Assembly (NCBI RefSeq): GCF_019175385.1
Contig: NC_083339.1
Location: 81,270,120 to 81,334,119 of the forward strand
Length of the DNA: 64,000 nucleotides
DNA from: Lycium barbarum
Lineage: Eukaryota > Streptophyta > Magnoliopsida > Solanales > Solanaceae
Direction: 5' to 3'
Part shown: piece by piece, positions 23,078 to 34,721 of the stretch
Layout of the letters: every line of letters starts with the position of its first letter
Numbering within the stretch: the stretch's first letter is position 1
Translations under genes and position numbers: made by a program
Notes under the pieces: generated by a model
The model's database searches: none
Told to the model about the DNA's origin: nothing
What the model saw: only the letters and a program-made list of their open reading frames with translations

Positions 23078-26000
23078 TGTCACGACCCAGCCCCGTGGGC
23101 CGCGACTGGTGCCCTACTTGGGCACCCAAACGGACATACAAACTAAATCATCATTTTTAAACAGAGTTGAGAACGAATATTATCTTGCGCGATTGCGCGT
23201 ACAAAACATTATATTAGAATCAGAAGAGGCAGCGGAATATACATTGCCGAACATATGCACATATATCAAAAAGCCGGCAAGGCTATCAAATATGTCAAAA
23301 GCCGACAAGGCTGTCAAATGGCACAACGGCCCAAAACGCATATACAAATGCACGCCGACAAGGCTGCCACAAACATATACAAAATGCACGCCGACGAGGC
23401 TGCCATAACGAATAGAGTCATGCAAACACATCCGTACAGAAGTAGGCACACACACCCACAAATACGTCTACAGACCTCTAAACAGACAAACCGAATCATA
23501 TGGCGGGACAGGGCCCCGCCGTGCCCCTGAACAAATACATATATACATAGCGAACGAATATATACCGAAATGTGTGCTCTGAAATGAGAAGAGCACTCCA
23601 AACAGCAGAAGAGGGTGTCCTAAATGGGTAGATCACCAAACTGTGCGTCTGTACCTGCGGGCATGAAACGCAGCCCCCGAAGAAAGGGGGTCAGTACGAA
23701 ATATGTACTGAGTATGCAAAGCAGAATATACAGAAAGCAAATCTGAGACATAAACGAAATGGAAGTACCAAACATAAGTGCAAATCCAACATATCAAAAT
23801 TTGCTTACTTTCAAAAATATGTAAGTAATGCATAGGGTACAGAAGAATATGGTCGCCCACCCGTCGATGGCGCCATAACACAGCATAACACCAGAAAGTT
23901 TCAAATCTCCGTATCCCCGTCACATATCACATCACAACATAACGCCATACACAGCATAACACCAAATATAAGTGGAACCGACCCTCTTTTGCGAGTAGCT
24001 CGGTGAACCATAAACACAGCATAACTCCGGAGTATATCAAAATGCGCACGACAACAGAACCGGCCCGGGACTCGGCGAAAGGAATAACAGAATGCACGAG
24101 TAGAGTCGTGAGTAGTCATATGCATAAAATCATTATCATAAATTCAAACATAAGTAAAATGATCATATTTGAAATCGGAATAATAATCATACCAAATTCT
24201 TTCAAAGATTCTCTTAATTACATAAAGGAAAGTCGCGGGACCCACGGACGGGTATTTACCCAAGTCGGGCCCGCCTATGGAAAACATACGTATCATACAT
24301 AATGCAAACTTTTATAAAATTATTGGAGCAATCCGAGCATTTATGTGAAATGTATGGCATTCAGAAATTTCGAAGTTCTTTAAAGTGAAACCTTTTTGCG
24401 CAAAGTTCGGAAAGCGATTATTTCAAATACATAAAGGTTCATATTTCATCAAATCATACATAAGAGTGCCAAGGAACATATATAGATCATATCATGCTCG
24501 GATTTCGGATTTGGAATTTCCTTAAGGCTCTAATCTAGCCTATGTAAAACTAAGACATGCCAAAAAAAAGGGAGGTTGCTTTACATACCTCGTACGCACT
24601 CCAAGATGGCCAATCTAAAGTAAATTCCAATCTACGCCTCGGGCTCCCCAAGGTCTACAAATATGCCAACGAATATCCAATATTAAACATAGGCACTTAA
24701 GCCATTTATTCCAACTAACATTAAATTCTACAGAAAATTCGGCAGCATTTCCCCTGTAAATAGGCCATCCCGAGAATTTAACTCGCTCAAAATCAACAAC
24801 AACAACCACAATAACCAACCTAGAAACATCGATAATCAATTCGAAAGGCAAAATAATAATAGTAGCTCTCTTTTACACCATTCGACAACTTTCCAATTAT
24901 TCAATTCAATGACTTACTTTCAAGCCACAATATCGTTCGTACATTCGATTATTAACCCAAACTCATACTAACAACATTCGAGAACATTCTAAACAATTCA
25001 CATAATTTTTCCAACAATCCACAATTTCTCCAAATTTTTGGCCGAAAACAGCCCCTACCCGTGAGCAGCCCACTGGGCACACTTCCGACTTTCAATTCAT
25101 GTTTTGTATCACAATTCACAATATAACGATACCATTTTCATAAAATATACAAATTACATCAACGCACAATAACCCTCAAATCAGCCCGTACAATCTCAAC
25201 ATCAATCTTAAGTCATTAAATGCTCAATTCCAAACTAGAATTCGTAACGACGACACGAAAGCGCTTAAGCGATAATAATGCGATATTCGGCATAATCTAT
25301 GACTCACATTCGTTCACACTACACATATTCATATGTTAATGGTTCTCATATATAAGGATTGCATTAAATGCACAAAGTTCTCCAAATCAGTCCGCAACGC
25401 TTACTATATCAATTCGGGACATTTAACTCTCATTTCCAACATACAAATCATCACAACAACCATTACGACGCTAAGCGATATTAATTCATTCTTTGCTACC
25501 ATTTGGAGGCTATATACACGGCTACACTACACATATACATGTATCGATGATTTTTATTCTCTTCTCCACTCTACGACAATCAATATGCTACAAGCAATTA
25601 ATTCATCAACCCAATACCACACCACACACATATACTTCACACGGTCAACACACCCAACACAAGACCCAACTTCAACATTTCATATTTCATGATTTTTATC
25701 CATTTTAGCATACTACAATATGCATACAACATTTATAACTCCAAAAACAAGATTAGAACTCACCTTTATTCTCCAATCCACCAATAGGCTAGGGTTTGCA
25801 AATGGGCAAAATGAGTGGTTGAATGACCCAAACAATACTTCCACACTACTTAGGGACCTCCAAATAGTGGGTTTATACCAAAGAAATAATTTTAGAGAGG
25901 CAAAACTGGGACTTGATTTTTCTTGGTTGTGGCCGAGAACCATAGGGGAGTGGAGGCTCTCCAAGTCTTGTTATTTTTCTTTAAGTGTAGAAGTGGGAAA

Positions 26001-26352
26001 TGAGAAAGATGACTTAGTCTTTTTTTTTTTTTTAAGTATCCACAAATATCTCCCTTTGTTTATGGCCCACACATGTGTTGGACCAATTAAAATTGGCCAC
26101 ACAATGTGTGGGACCATTTCAAGTCCACACGGCCACCGTGGCTTTTGGTGCAAGATTTTTAAATTCCAATTTTATGAATTGTGGTCCCAATTTTTCCTAA
26201 GTGTCCAATGCCCTCAATTTCATATTCAACTTATGTCTCAAAATAAAATCAAATGGTCAAAAGTCCCGACTTCAAATCCCAGAATAGTCTTGGCCCTTAA
26301 TTGTCATAGTTAATCCGGGTTGTCCCAATATATAAAAATACGGGACGTAACA
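23078..26352 (-). mobile_element. Solo LTR, family A, minus orientation (innermost layer)
   Basis: The block of 3275 bases begins TGTCACGACCCAGCCCC and ends GGGACGTAACA, with CCCGT at 23073-23077 and 26353-26357. It lies 33 bases (excluding the duplication) from the end of the family B LTR. It contains the double hairpin (23674-23711) and a degenerate GCACGCCGACAAGGCTGCC tandem repeat at about 23265-23410. A 197-codon open frame at 25720-26313 is LTR sequence without recognisable homology. Confidence 0.88.
23674..23711 (-). promoter_or_regulatory. Double hairpin module of LTR family A (copy 3)
   Basis: CCCCC-GAAGAAA-GGGGG (23674-23690) followed by TCAGTAC-GAAATAT-GTACTGA (23691-23711), identical in its stems to copies 1 and 4. 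On the minus strand it is followed by a GCAG|GTACAG acceptor-like site near 23652. Confidence 0.6.
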
Positions 26353-27064
26353 CCCGTGTACCCGTCGCGGCCCCTAGTCGGGTCGTGACATGAAACCTCT
26401 GACACGAATCTGTCTGCTAAACTGTTCACCAGGACAAGGCCCTCGGCATACCTTAAATGCATAACTGACATAAATAGAAGTAAAGACACAACCCTGAATG
26501 AGATGGGGCTCACCAAAAGCTGATACGAGCAGTGTCCTAACGAGCAAATCTGTTGTCCTGTCAATCAATACCTGCATCGTGAAATGCAGGCCCCCGGGTA
26601 ATAAAAAGGCAACGTCAGCACATTGAATGTACTGGTATGTAAAGCAACTGAAAGAAATAACATGGGATATGGAATAACATAATAAGAAGTGGAACTGAAA
26701 ACCTAGACATGAACATGAGCATGAGCATGAGTACATATATGTGTATAACATAAGTAAAACATGATAAGTAGGGAGAGCATTTCATAAACCGACCATGTGA
26801 TATCACCACGTGGGTACGTGGAGTCTGGTACCTCGCCAGACCAGCAGAGCCCCCATACCGTGCCAGGGTATAAGGTGGTAACGTGCCTGATGGATCCATT
26901 CAGTGTAAATTAAGGAATCGTCCTAACTGGGCGAAGCGATCCTTGTCCTACGGTGGCTACGTAGTTTCAGGCTATCTGAGTCTTCTCGGTAACTTGTGCA
27001 ATTCCTAAAAACATGAACATGATATAATTGGCTAAGCAGCCCATGATTTTCGTGAATTAACTTG

Positions 27065-27205
27065 TACTTGACTTGTAATCATGATTTCACGAAATAACTT
27101 GTAATCATGATTTCACGAAATAACTTGCAAACATGGTTTCATGAAATAACTTATAAACATGGTTTCATGAAATAACTTGTAAATTTGGTTTCATGAAATA
27201 ACTTG
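27065..27205. repeat. 26-bp tandem array in family C LTR
   Basis: Five to six units of the form TAACTTGTAATCATGATTTC plus ACGAAA, later drifting to CAAACATGGTTTCATGAAA. No coding potential. Confidence 0.75.
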
Positions 27206-28484
27206 TATTTAGCATGTATGTATCTTGTATCATAGCATGAAAATAATTATATAATATAGTTGCATGAAAACCTGTAGACATGTAGGATATTCATGAAATA
27301 ATCATTCTTAGTTAAAAACATGCATGCAAGAACCCATGGAATACAAGATATGAGTTTTCATGGATTACAGACTGATTCTCAATAATCATATGGAGTTATT
27401 AAGAACACAATGATAGAATAATAATAACAATTCATACAAAATCTATTGATGGACATGGACCTAGGGTTGTCATGAACATGGTGTAGAAACCCTAGTTTTA
27501 GTAGAGAATCATAATTTATGGATTATGAGGCGTGGGGAAGAATAATGATGTTCCCACACGTAGATAATAACTCTACATACCTTAATCGCTCCAAAACTTG
27601 AAGAAAAGTCTAAATCTTTGAAGAAGAATTCCAAAAGCTTTGAATTTGGAAACCTTGAGAGGATTTTCACTGATTTTCGTAGCTACTGTTCGTGGCTCAA
27701 AGGGTACTTCTCTGGACCTCCAAATCCAATCGCCACCATCAATATTTTATACTTATGTGTTATGAACACTCAATTAAAATTTGGATTCGATCTAACGGTT
27801 AGTTTATCGGGAAACACCAAATTAATATGGCTGGTCGGAATGAAATTCAACAGAAAAATACTAGAGTTTTCTCCAACTTTTTACAACTCTTGATTTTTAT
27901 AGGGTAATGGGATGGATGGATTTATTCTAGTCTTTATAAATGATAAATCTTGTAGAATACAAAGGTTCTTGATTAAAATATTTACCCTGGAGGAAACCTT
28001 AGGAAACTAGATTGTCAAACCAAATTCTTGAAGGTTTCTTGATTTTTCTTGATTGCAAGATTGAAGTGTCTAGGTTCTTTAGGGATAGAGGTAGAGAAAA
28101 AAATAATAGTCTCTTAGGGTTTTGAATAGTGTTAGGGACGTTTTTACTTCATACAATAATAAAATAAGGAGTCCCAATTCGAGTAGGAAAAGGCTAAAAA
28201 CGTAACCCAAAATCTGAAAATTCTGCTCCAACCAGTGATAGTAAAATAGGCATAACTCTTAGCACAAGGCTCCGTTTGAGTTCCATAAGATACCGTTGGA
28301 ATGATATTCCAAAGGGCTACAACTTTCGTGTTTTAGGTTTTCTCAAATTATCAACTAATAAAGGAGTTACAGGTGCCCGAAGTAGGCATGTTGACCATTT
28401 TCGCAAAACGCACAAACTTTCAAATTCTTTGCTAAACTCTAATGATATAAGTCTAACCTTTGTTCTAAGATACGGGGTGTTAAA

Positions 28485-29036
28485 ATATCTCCCCCTTGGG
28501 ATCATTCGTCCTCTAATGATGGGTCTTGGTAAGGTATGGGATTGGACATGGCATGAATACATGAACGTGATGAAAATGACATGAAACATAAGAGCTTGAC
28601 ATGATTACATGAAAACATGGTCATGGATCATGAGAACTAAATACGTGATTACATATAAACATGTACATGGGAACATAAAACTGAGTAGTACCTACATGAA
28701 CTAGAATCATGAAACCATTGTCCTCGATTCATAAATAATGATTAAGAGTTTCTACTAACTCTAGAATTTATGAAAATTATGGCAGGACTTCCTTCGTAAT
28801 TCGAACTCTCACGACATTTCTCAAACGCCTGTCAGCTAACTAAAGTATCAATATAAACCTCACAGGGTATCTTAATACGTATGATGTGGCATAATCTTAA
28901 TTACTGAATCTTGAATGTGGCTAACATGGATATTGAGGTTGCCTGAACACATGATTATTGGCTGAATGATTACATGATTACTATACATGGGGTTTGGAAG
29001 AGAATTTGTAGGCATGAATGACATGAGTACTGGAAA
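28485..29036 (-). mobile_element. Internal remnant and polypurine tract of family C
   Basis: Minus-strand CCCAAGGGGGAGATAT directly precedes the 3' LTR start, as expected of a polypurine tract. The other 540 bases are untranslated-looking sequence without recognisable domains. They end where the deleted 5' LTR copy begins at about 29037. Confidence 0.6.
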
Positions 29037-30602
29037 ATAGGGTAACGGGATGGATGGATTTATTCTAGTCTTTATAAATGATAAATCTTGTAGAATACAA
29101 AGGTTCTTGATTAAAATATTAACTTGGAGGAAACCTTAGGAAACTAGATTGTCAAACCAAATTCTTGAAGGTTTCTTGATTTTTCTTGATTGCAAGAATG
29201 AGTTTCTTGCAAGATTGAAGTGTCTAGGTTCTTTAGGGATAGAGGTAGAGAAAAAAATAATAGTCTCTTAGGGTTTTGAATAGTGTTAGGGACGTTTTTA
29301 CTTCATACAATAATAAAATAAGGAGTCCCAATTCGAGTAGGAAAAGGCTAAAAACGTAACCCAAAATCTGAAAATTCTGCTCCAACCAGTGATAGTAAAA
29401 CAGGCATAACTCTTAGCACAAGGCTCCGTTTGAGCTCCATAAGATACCGTTGGAATGATATGCCAAAGGGCTACAACTTTCGTGTTTTAAGTTTTCTCAA
29501 ATTATCAACTAATCAAGGAGTTACGGGTGCCCGAAGTAGGCCTGTTGACCATTTTCGCAAAACGCACAAACTTTCAAATTCTCTGCTAAACTCTAATGAT
29601 ATAAGTCTAACCTTTGTTCTAAGATACGGGGTGTTACAAGAGACTTCTACAAGACCTCATATTTAGTTGAGGCCAGATTCGGACAGATTCGAGGGTGAGC
29701 TAATATCCATGACAGGACGCCTGAAGATCTTTCTTATTTTAGATGTCTATTTCATTTCAGACATTTACATTATTTTTAGACAGTTATTCGTCTGTAGACA
29801 GTTGTGTTTTAGAGTCCTTGTACGATGACTTTCGGATTTTAGGATGGTAATAACTAGACTTCTGCTGATTTATTTATTTATAGCATGGCTAGATATTTGG
29901 AGTTTTTATTAATTGTTATATCCTTGAATGCGTTAATTTGGCTAAGTAATTCTATAATGGTTTCGATGGTTGGTTAATTAGATGGTTCGCCCACTAGGGA
30001 ATTTGGGTGGGTGCCATTCATGATTGTTTGGGTCGTGACATATGCACCTTGGTCACGCGCCCAAAACTAGTAAATTTAAATGGAGGGAGTAAATTAGTTA
30101 GTTCGATTAAAAAAATATTAGTTGCACGTAATAAATTTAGACTTGCATTGCATTATTATACATGATAGTGCCTTAGGGGTGGGCATGGTATGGTAGATAC
30201 CGATTGCCATATCAAAATCGAAATTTCTTAAACTGCAGTTTCGGTATTATGGTATTTAGTATGCATTTTAAAAAAGTTTGATATTCTGTACGACATTCGG
30301 TATTCTTAAAGAAAATGCTGAAATAACGAATATCATACCGAAGTATATAGTTACATATACAATTCATATATCTTAGTGTTATAATACTAACACATATATA
30401 AACTAATAGTATTAGAAAACTAATTGTTTAAACTTTAGAACTGTGTCAACTCTATCTTGATTTAAATGTTTTTTTTGTGTAATTGATTTACAAAGGAGAT
30501 TGTTTGTACTTTCTTTTGAATCATTTTCGCATGTATAATGTGTTAATACAATATAATTGATACGTTTTTTGAGTAGCCGAAGTCATAATTCTCTACGATA
30601 TG

Positions 30603-30777
30603 TGTTTACCCCCGATTTGGTAACCAATTGAATTTGTATGTGGATATAGGATATGTGCTTGGGCCTAAATATGGATTACAAAGAGTGGATAAGAACGCTT
30701 TTTAATACACAAACAAGGAGCATAAATACCGGCTGCTTACACATATGACGAGTTGATTGAAGAGGTTCAACAAGAAT

Positions 30778-30869
<92 letters not shown>

Positions 30870-31330
30870 GTTACAAATGCTCTTGAAAGTAAAAGAAGAA
30901 TCAACCCCCTTAAGGGAGGAGGGGGCACTCTATTTATACTAATGAGCCCATGGGCCTCCTCCAATGTGGGTTTAATAAAATAGTAATAAAAGGGGACAGC
31001 CCCTGCACGGGTTTGGTGAGATTTGACTGACGGCGCCGTCTGACACACGCACAGTTGGCAGCTGACCATGATGTGACACCACTGACGCGTCCTAGCAAAG
31101 GTCGCATCGGACCAACGGACTCACGGACACCGGACCAACGGTGATGAGACACCGGGGAGAGATCCCGAACCCTCGGTGGCTTAGAGACCGGGTCAGATGG
31201 CGCTTCCACTCGGCAGCGATCAAAGTGCTTATCCGGGAAGGTGATGTCCTCGTACGAACTCTCGCCCCTTTTCCCTCTCCGATCCATAGTTGCCCCGGAT
31301 TTACCCGTATCCGGTTTTTTACCGTATACA
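30603..31330 (-). mobile_element. 3' LTR of the Tat element
   Basis: 728 bases including a TA microsatellite at 30780-30866. The minus strand reads TAGTATAAATAGAG at about 30930-30944, a good TATA box for LTR transcription. The other LTR has the same box and a shorter TA run. Confidence 0.9.
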
Positions 31331-31471
31331 GATATCCCCCATGCTTCCCGGACCAACGATCTATCGGAGTGACGGGAAGTGAATGAATCATACATCCGAC
31401 CGTCCGGACGACCTATCCTTATCTCCTTATTTTGGCGGGAATGGGTGCGTCATGTCTTTCCCTTTGCCGGC

Positions 31472-31613
31472 CACGTGTCTTATTCCGGATGGTCCGTTCC
31501 TGTCAACCGCCTCTTGTACGTCGTTTCACGTCGCTTCACATTAATGACTTGACACGTGGCGATCCTCGATTGGCCGTCCTCGATAACCGTTCCCTTCCTT
31601 ATGCCTATATAAA
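31472..31613 (+). promoter_or_regulatory. Predicted promoter of the antisense gene: two G-boxes, CCAAT, TATA
   Basis: In plus orientation: CACGTG at 31472-31477 and 31553-31558 (the second within ACACGTGGC), ATTGG (reverse CCAAT) at 31569-31573, and TATATAAA at 31606-31613. A start site about 30 bases downstream would give a leader of roughly 215 bases before the ATG at 31857. The order and spacing are those of a conventional plant RNA polymerase II promoter. No expression evidence is available here. Confidence 0.55.
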
Positions 31614-31856
31614 GCCCCTCATTCCCTCATTTTTTCACTTTTTTCGATCTGTCCTCTCTTTTCCTCTTCCCTCTGTGTTCCAGATCCATCCTTTCTATTA
31701 CAAATTTGTTGCCAAATCTTCTCTTGTTTATACGAAAAAGAAAGGGGGATTAATTTTTCATCATTCTTGTCAACTACTCTTTGCTTCTTCAAATCGTTAT
31801 TTCCTTCGTTTCCTTTGCGTTGTTTCCCAAAATCCTTTTCCTTCCATTCCTTCAAC

Positions 31857-34721
31857 ATGTCTGAAACCACTTCTACCGAAGTTCCTTCAGTTTCATCCCC
31901 GAGGGCCGAGGCTGTGTCCCCGACTAAACAAAAGAGTAACCCCGAAACTACGGCCTCGGATGTTATACCGGCCAAATTTAACTTCAATAAAGACCTGAAG
32001 GCGGAAAAGCCCTCTGCCGTCTCAGACCGGGGATATGACGTGAGGTGATATCCTTCCTCCATAACCGAGGATAAACTCAACACAGTTCGGGCAGACTGTG
32101 GGTCGGACACACGCCCGGTAGGGGTTTTTGCACCCGGGCCAGACGAATCCGTTACCGATCACCGGGAAGGGTTCTTGTACGTATACACTTATCCCTTTAC
32201 CCTTAAGCTCGATCCCCCGGTTGATCCGGTCATACTGGATATGTGCCGGACCTATGGCGTGACTTTGGCTCAGATCGGCCCAATTGTTTGGAGGGTCGTT
32301 GCTTGCCTCCGGTTGCTAGCCAACAGAACTGAGAAAGAATTCTCACTGGGCCACCTAATACGCCTGTACTCCCCAAGAATATTCCGGGGCGGTGTCATAA
32401 AACTAACCAAGCGCAGCCGGAACCCGCTCTTCTCGAAGATGGACGAAGATCGGGACAGAGGGTGGTTAGAACGCTACGTCCGGGTAAAAACCGAGGACAT
32501 AATCCCGGCCGCCCATCTACCCTTTCCGGAGAAGTGGAACGACAAACGTAAGTTTGAACCTTTGAGCCATCGCCCTTACCTGTTTAGTCGCTTATGGTAT
32601 TGTTTTCTCACCGCCCTTTCCTTATTTTTGTAGCAAATGGGTTTGTTCCCCCGGTTATCCGAGATCTGAGTGAGTGGGTCACGACGCTCCTCAACCATCT
32701 TCCCTATGAAGACCGAACTTGGGCCCACTTGTCAGACGGTCGATGGATCGCTCAAAATCATGGTAACTTTTGACTTTCCTTCGATCTTGCTGCATCTTTA
32801 GCCATTCGAGGTCATCAGTTTTCTTAACCTACCAACGTCTTTTATCGTTCAGGTTTGCCGAAGGGCTCGGTGGCATCTAGATCGGAGTCGGGGGCCGCTT
32901 CCCCTGCACCGGCGTCCGCGTTCGATACGGCGGGTTCCTCTCGTGTTCTTGCCGAAGCCACCAAAAGAAAACGACCCTCAGAAAAGGGGCAGCCGTCTAA
33001 ACGAAAGAAGGCAAGAAGCGTTACCCGGCCCCAGAGAGAGGAAACGGAGCCCGACATCATAGTTCGGAGGGTCGACCCGGCTCCGTCAACAGCCCCAACA
33101 CCCGAGGATACTGCCTCCGAACCGCCCTTGCCTTCTATCAACGAAGGTATCTTGATTCCCGTTCTTCCTTCAGGTGCGGAAGAAATCCTTTCCCCGGCTC
33201 CTCTTCGGTCGGTTGACTTTGCCGATATTTTAGGTGAAACTTCCTCGGAAGATACTCCCCTGAAGAGGAGTAAAGGAGCCGGGGAAACGGCTGTCACTGC
33301 AACAGATAAAAGGACCATTCCAGTTTCGGAGACCGAAGCCCCCATTCAGGCTCGCCCATCGCCCGGCCACGAACCTATTTCTACTCCGGAACCCCCGGTC
33401 CTTGCCCGGAACATCGGGTCTATGCCAAGCTCATCTACCCCCGCCCCGAGGATTGAAGACTTTGAAGATATGTTTTCAACTACTCCTCCTGCTACCGGTG
33501 AAGCTGCGGGTTTTGGCCATCTTCCAATTCCTCGGGTCACGAGGTCGGCCCACCGACAGTCAGAATCTGGCTCTAGAGACAACCTGGTGACTATCTTCCC
33601 AGCCCCGAGCGTAGAACCAAGAAGGACCAAATCGGTTGTAATCACCGTCCCCGAGGATTGTGGCTTTCTATCACGTCCGGTAGGAGTAGCCAGTTATTTG
33701 CGTCCTCTCGTCTCCGACTCGGACAAGCGTAAAATGACCGGGGTCACCTGGCAGTGCCTTATGAACGAAGGGATGCACGCGGGCAACCGGGTAAGGCTCT
33801 CGGCCATCTTTGTATATCAATAGACCTTATGCTCATTTCGTTTGATTCTTTATGTTTGCTTTCTTTGCAGAGTGTAGTACTGGCAAACGAAGCCTTCATT
33901 CGTGCCCAACACGAGATGGATGATCTTCGAGGCCAGCTAGATGCCCAAGGCCGAGAAACGGAGAAATACAAGCATCTCCTCCGAGAGAAGGATGAAGAGT
34001 TGGGTCGGGCCGTCGTTCTTGCCAACCTTCGTCCCGAGCTGATGCGGCCAAGGACGAAAATCGTCGTTTGAAAAATGAGTTGGCCGCCATGACTGATTAT
34101 AACCAAAGCCTCAAGGCTGAGAAGATTTGTCTTAGCCGAGACAAAGCTCAATTTTCGTCGAGGTTGGATGAGCTGGAGACCACCGTGTCCCAACTCCGGG
34201 GGGAACTTGATTTGGTGAAAGCCGATGCAGCGAGCTTAGCCGGGAGGAACCGGCTACTGGAATCTGATACCGCTCTATATAAAGAACGCATGAAAGTTTT
34301 TGAAGAGAAAGCCGAGGAGCGGTCTCGGATAAGTGAGGGCTTAAAAGCCGAGCTGGAGGAGGCGGTGAGTGCCAACGATGTTCTTAAGGCCGAGCTAGAA
34401 GCTGCTGTCCATATGAGGACTATTGCAGTGGCGGGTCGGTCCGAGCTGGAGACTAAGTTGGCTAAAGTTGAGGCCAATTTGGAAGAAGCCTGGAAAGGCG
34501 TGGAAACGGCCGAGGCCCATACTGCCATTGTCGCCGAGTATGAGAAGTGGAAGTCTCGGCGACTCACCCTCGAAGAAGCCGATCGCGGATTCTCTGATCT
34601 TCCGGCCCTGATAAACCAGGCCAAAGAGATGGAGGAGGAGGCAAACCATGCCCTCGGGTCCGACTCGGATGATTCCGAACGAACCGAGTCCGATCATTCT
34701 GCCTCTAGCCATGCCGAGTAG
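31857..34721 (+). pseudogene. Intron-containing additional gene antisense to gag-pol in the Tat element (two disablements)
   Basis: Exons: 31857-32547, 32634-32762, 32853-33790 and 33871-34721. Introns of 86, 90 and 80 bases all have GT-AG ends (GTAAGT, GTAACT, GTAAGG; T-rich acceptors). Phases match at every joint (1, 1, 0): K-P-N-G-F-V, N-H-G-L-P-K and A-G-N-R-S-V-V-L. The product would be about 869 residues: a Ser/Pro-rich start (MSETTSTEVPS), a conserved-looking part with RLLANRTEKEFSLGHLIRLY, a basic linker (KRKRPSEKGQPSKRKK), a low-complexity middle and a long C-terminal coiled coil ending in an acidic tail. TGA at 32046 and a one-base deletion near 34040 interrupt this copy. Extra genes, some antisense, are known in Tat/Grande/Ogre-like elements. 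I do not recognise the function. Confidence 0.75.

Larger units (their letters stand above)
20126..26390 (+). mobile_element. Solo LTR, family B, plus orientation, carrying a nested LTR
   Basis: It starts TGTTACACCTCGG at 20126 and ends GGGTCGTGACA at 26390, flanked by TGAAA at 20121-20125 and 26391-26395. Its own sequence is about 2985 bases (20126-23077 and 26358-26390). The rest is the family A solo LTR. No internal region remains. It carries palindromes (20477-20605), 33-bp repeats (22270-22430), the TCAGTAC hairpin (22632-22652), a donor-like AAGGTATGTAAGG (about 21395) and an acceptor-like CAG|GTAAAC (22689). Confidence 0.87.
19860..29638 (-). mobile_element. Family C LTR element, minus orientation, internally deleted
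   Basis: It starts TGTCACGCCCCGAACC at 19860 and ends GGGGTGTTACA at 29638, flanked by AGAGA at 19855-19859 and 29639-29643. It is not a solo LTR. On the minus strand a 5' LTR remnant (29638 to about 29037) joins a short piece of internal 3' sequence (29036-28485) containing a polypurine tract CCCAAGGGGGAGATAT. The 3' LTR then runs from 28484 to 19860, its first bases mutated from TGTAAC to TTTAAC. The two LTR copies match closely over about 580 bases. A large deletion removed most of the 5' LTR and the coding region. Removing the nested family B insertion gives about 2.35 kb for the 3' LTR. Confidence 0.8.
6699..30040 (+). mobile_element. Ty3/gypsy chromovirus (Del/Tekay-like), decayed, with nested insertions in its 3' LTR
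   Basis: Both LTRs begin TGTAACGACCCGCTAGG (6699 and 13688) and end GGTCGTGACA (8480 and 30040). The outer flanks are TATGT (6694-6698) and TATGC (30041-30045), a near-perfect 5-base target duplication. A primer-binding site resembling TGGTATCAGAGC follows the 5' LTR, and the gag-pol relic (8698-13664) ends in a chromodomain. The 3' LTR is stretched from under 3 kb to more than 16 kb by later insertions whose own duplications can be read, so the order of events is clear: this element is the oldest layer. Confidence 0.85.
13688..30040 (+). mobile_element. 3' LTR of the chromovirus, split by nested insertions
   Basis: LTR pieces matching the 5' copy are 13688-14394, 19376-19859 and 29639-30040. 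The piece at 14395-14804 continuing at 18132-18178 is absent from the 5' LTR but fits as ancestral LTR sequence. Interruptions are the family A solo LTR (14805-18131), the unassigned segment between TA repeats (18236-19362) and the family C element (19860-29638). The LTR ends in GGTCGTGACA at 30040 and is followed by TATGC. Confidence 0.8.

Noticed and set aside
25720..26313. 197-codon open frame as a gene
   Set aside because: It lies wholly inside a family A LTR, lacks recognisable domains and is not preserved in the other family A copies.
19860..29638. Family C as a third solo LTR
   Set aside because: A polypurine tract with short internal sequence and a second partial LTR (29037-29638) show a deleted two-LTR element.
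30753..30983. Ile-Tyr repeat proteins (also at 5908-6108, 18005-18274, 41689-41987 and 55933-56215)
   Set aside because: These are translations of TA microsatellites.
31432..31998. 188-codon frame overlapping the antisense gene start
   Set aside because: It overlaps the promoter, leader and first exon in another frame. The frame starting at 31857 has the spliced continuation and coding character.
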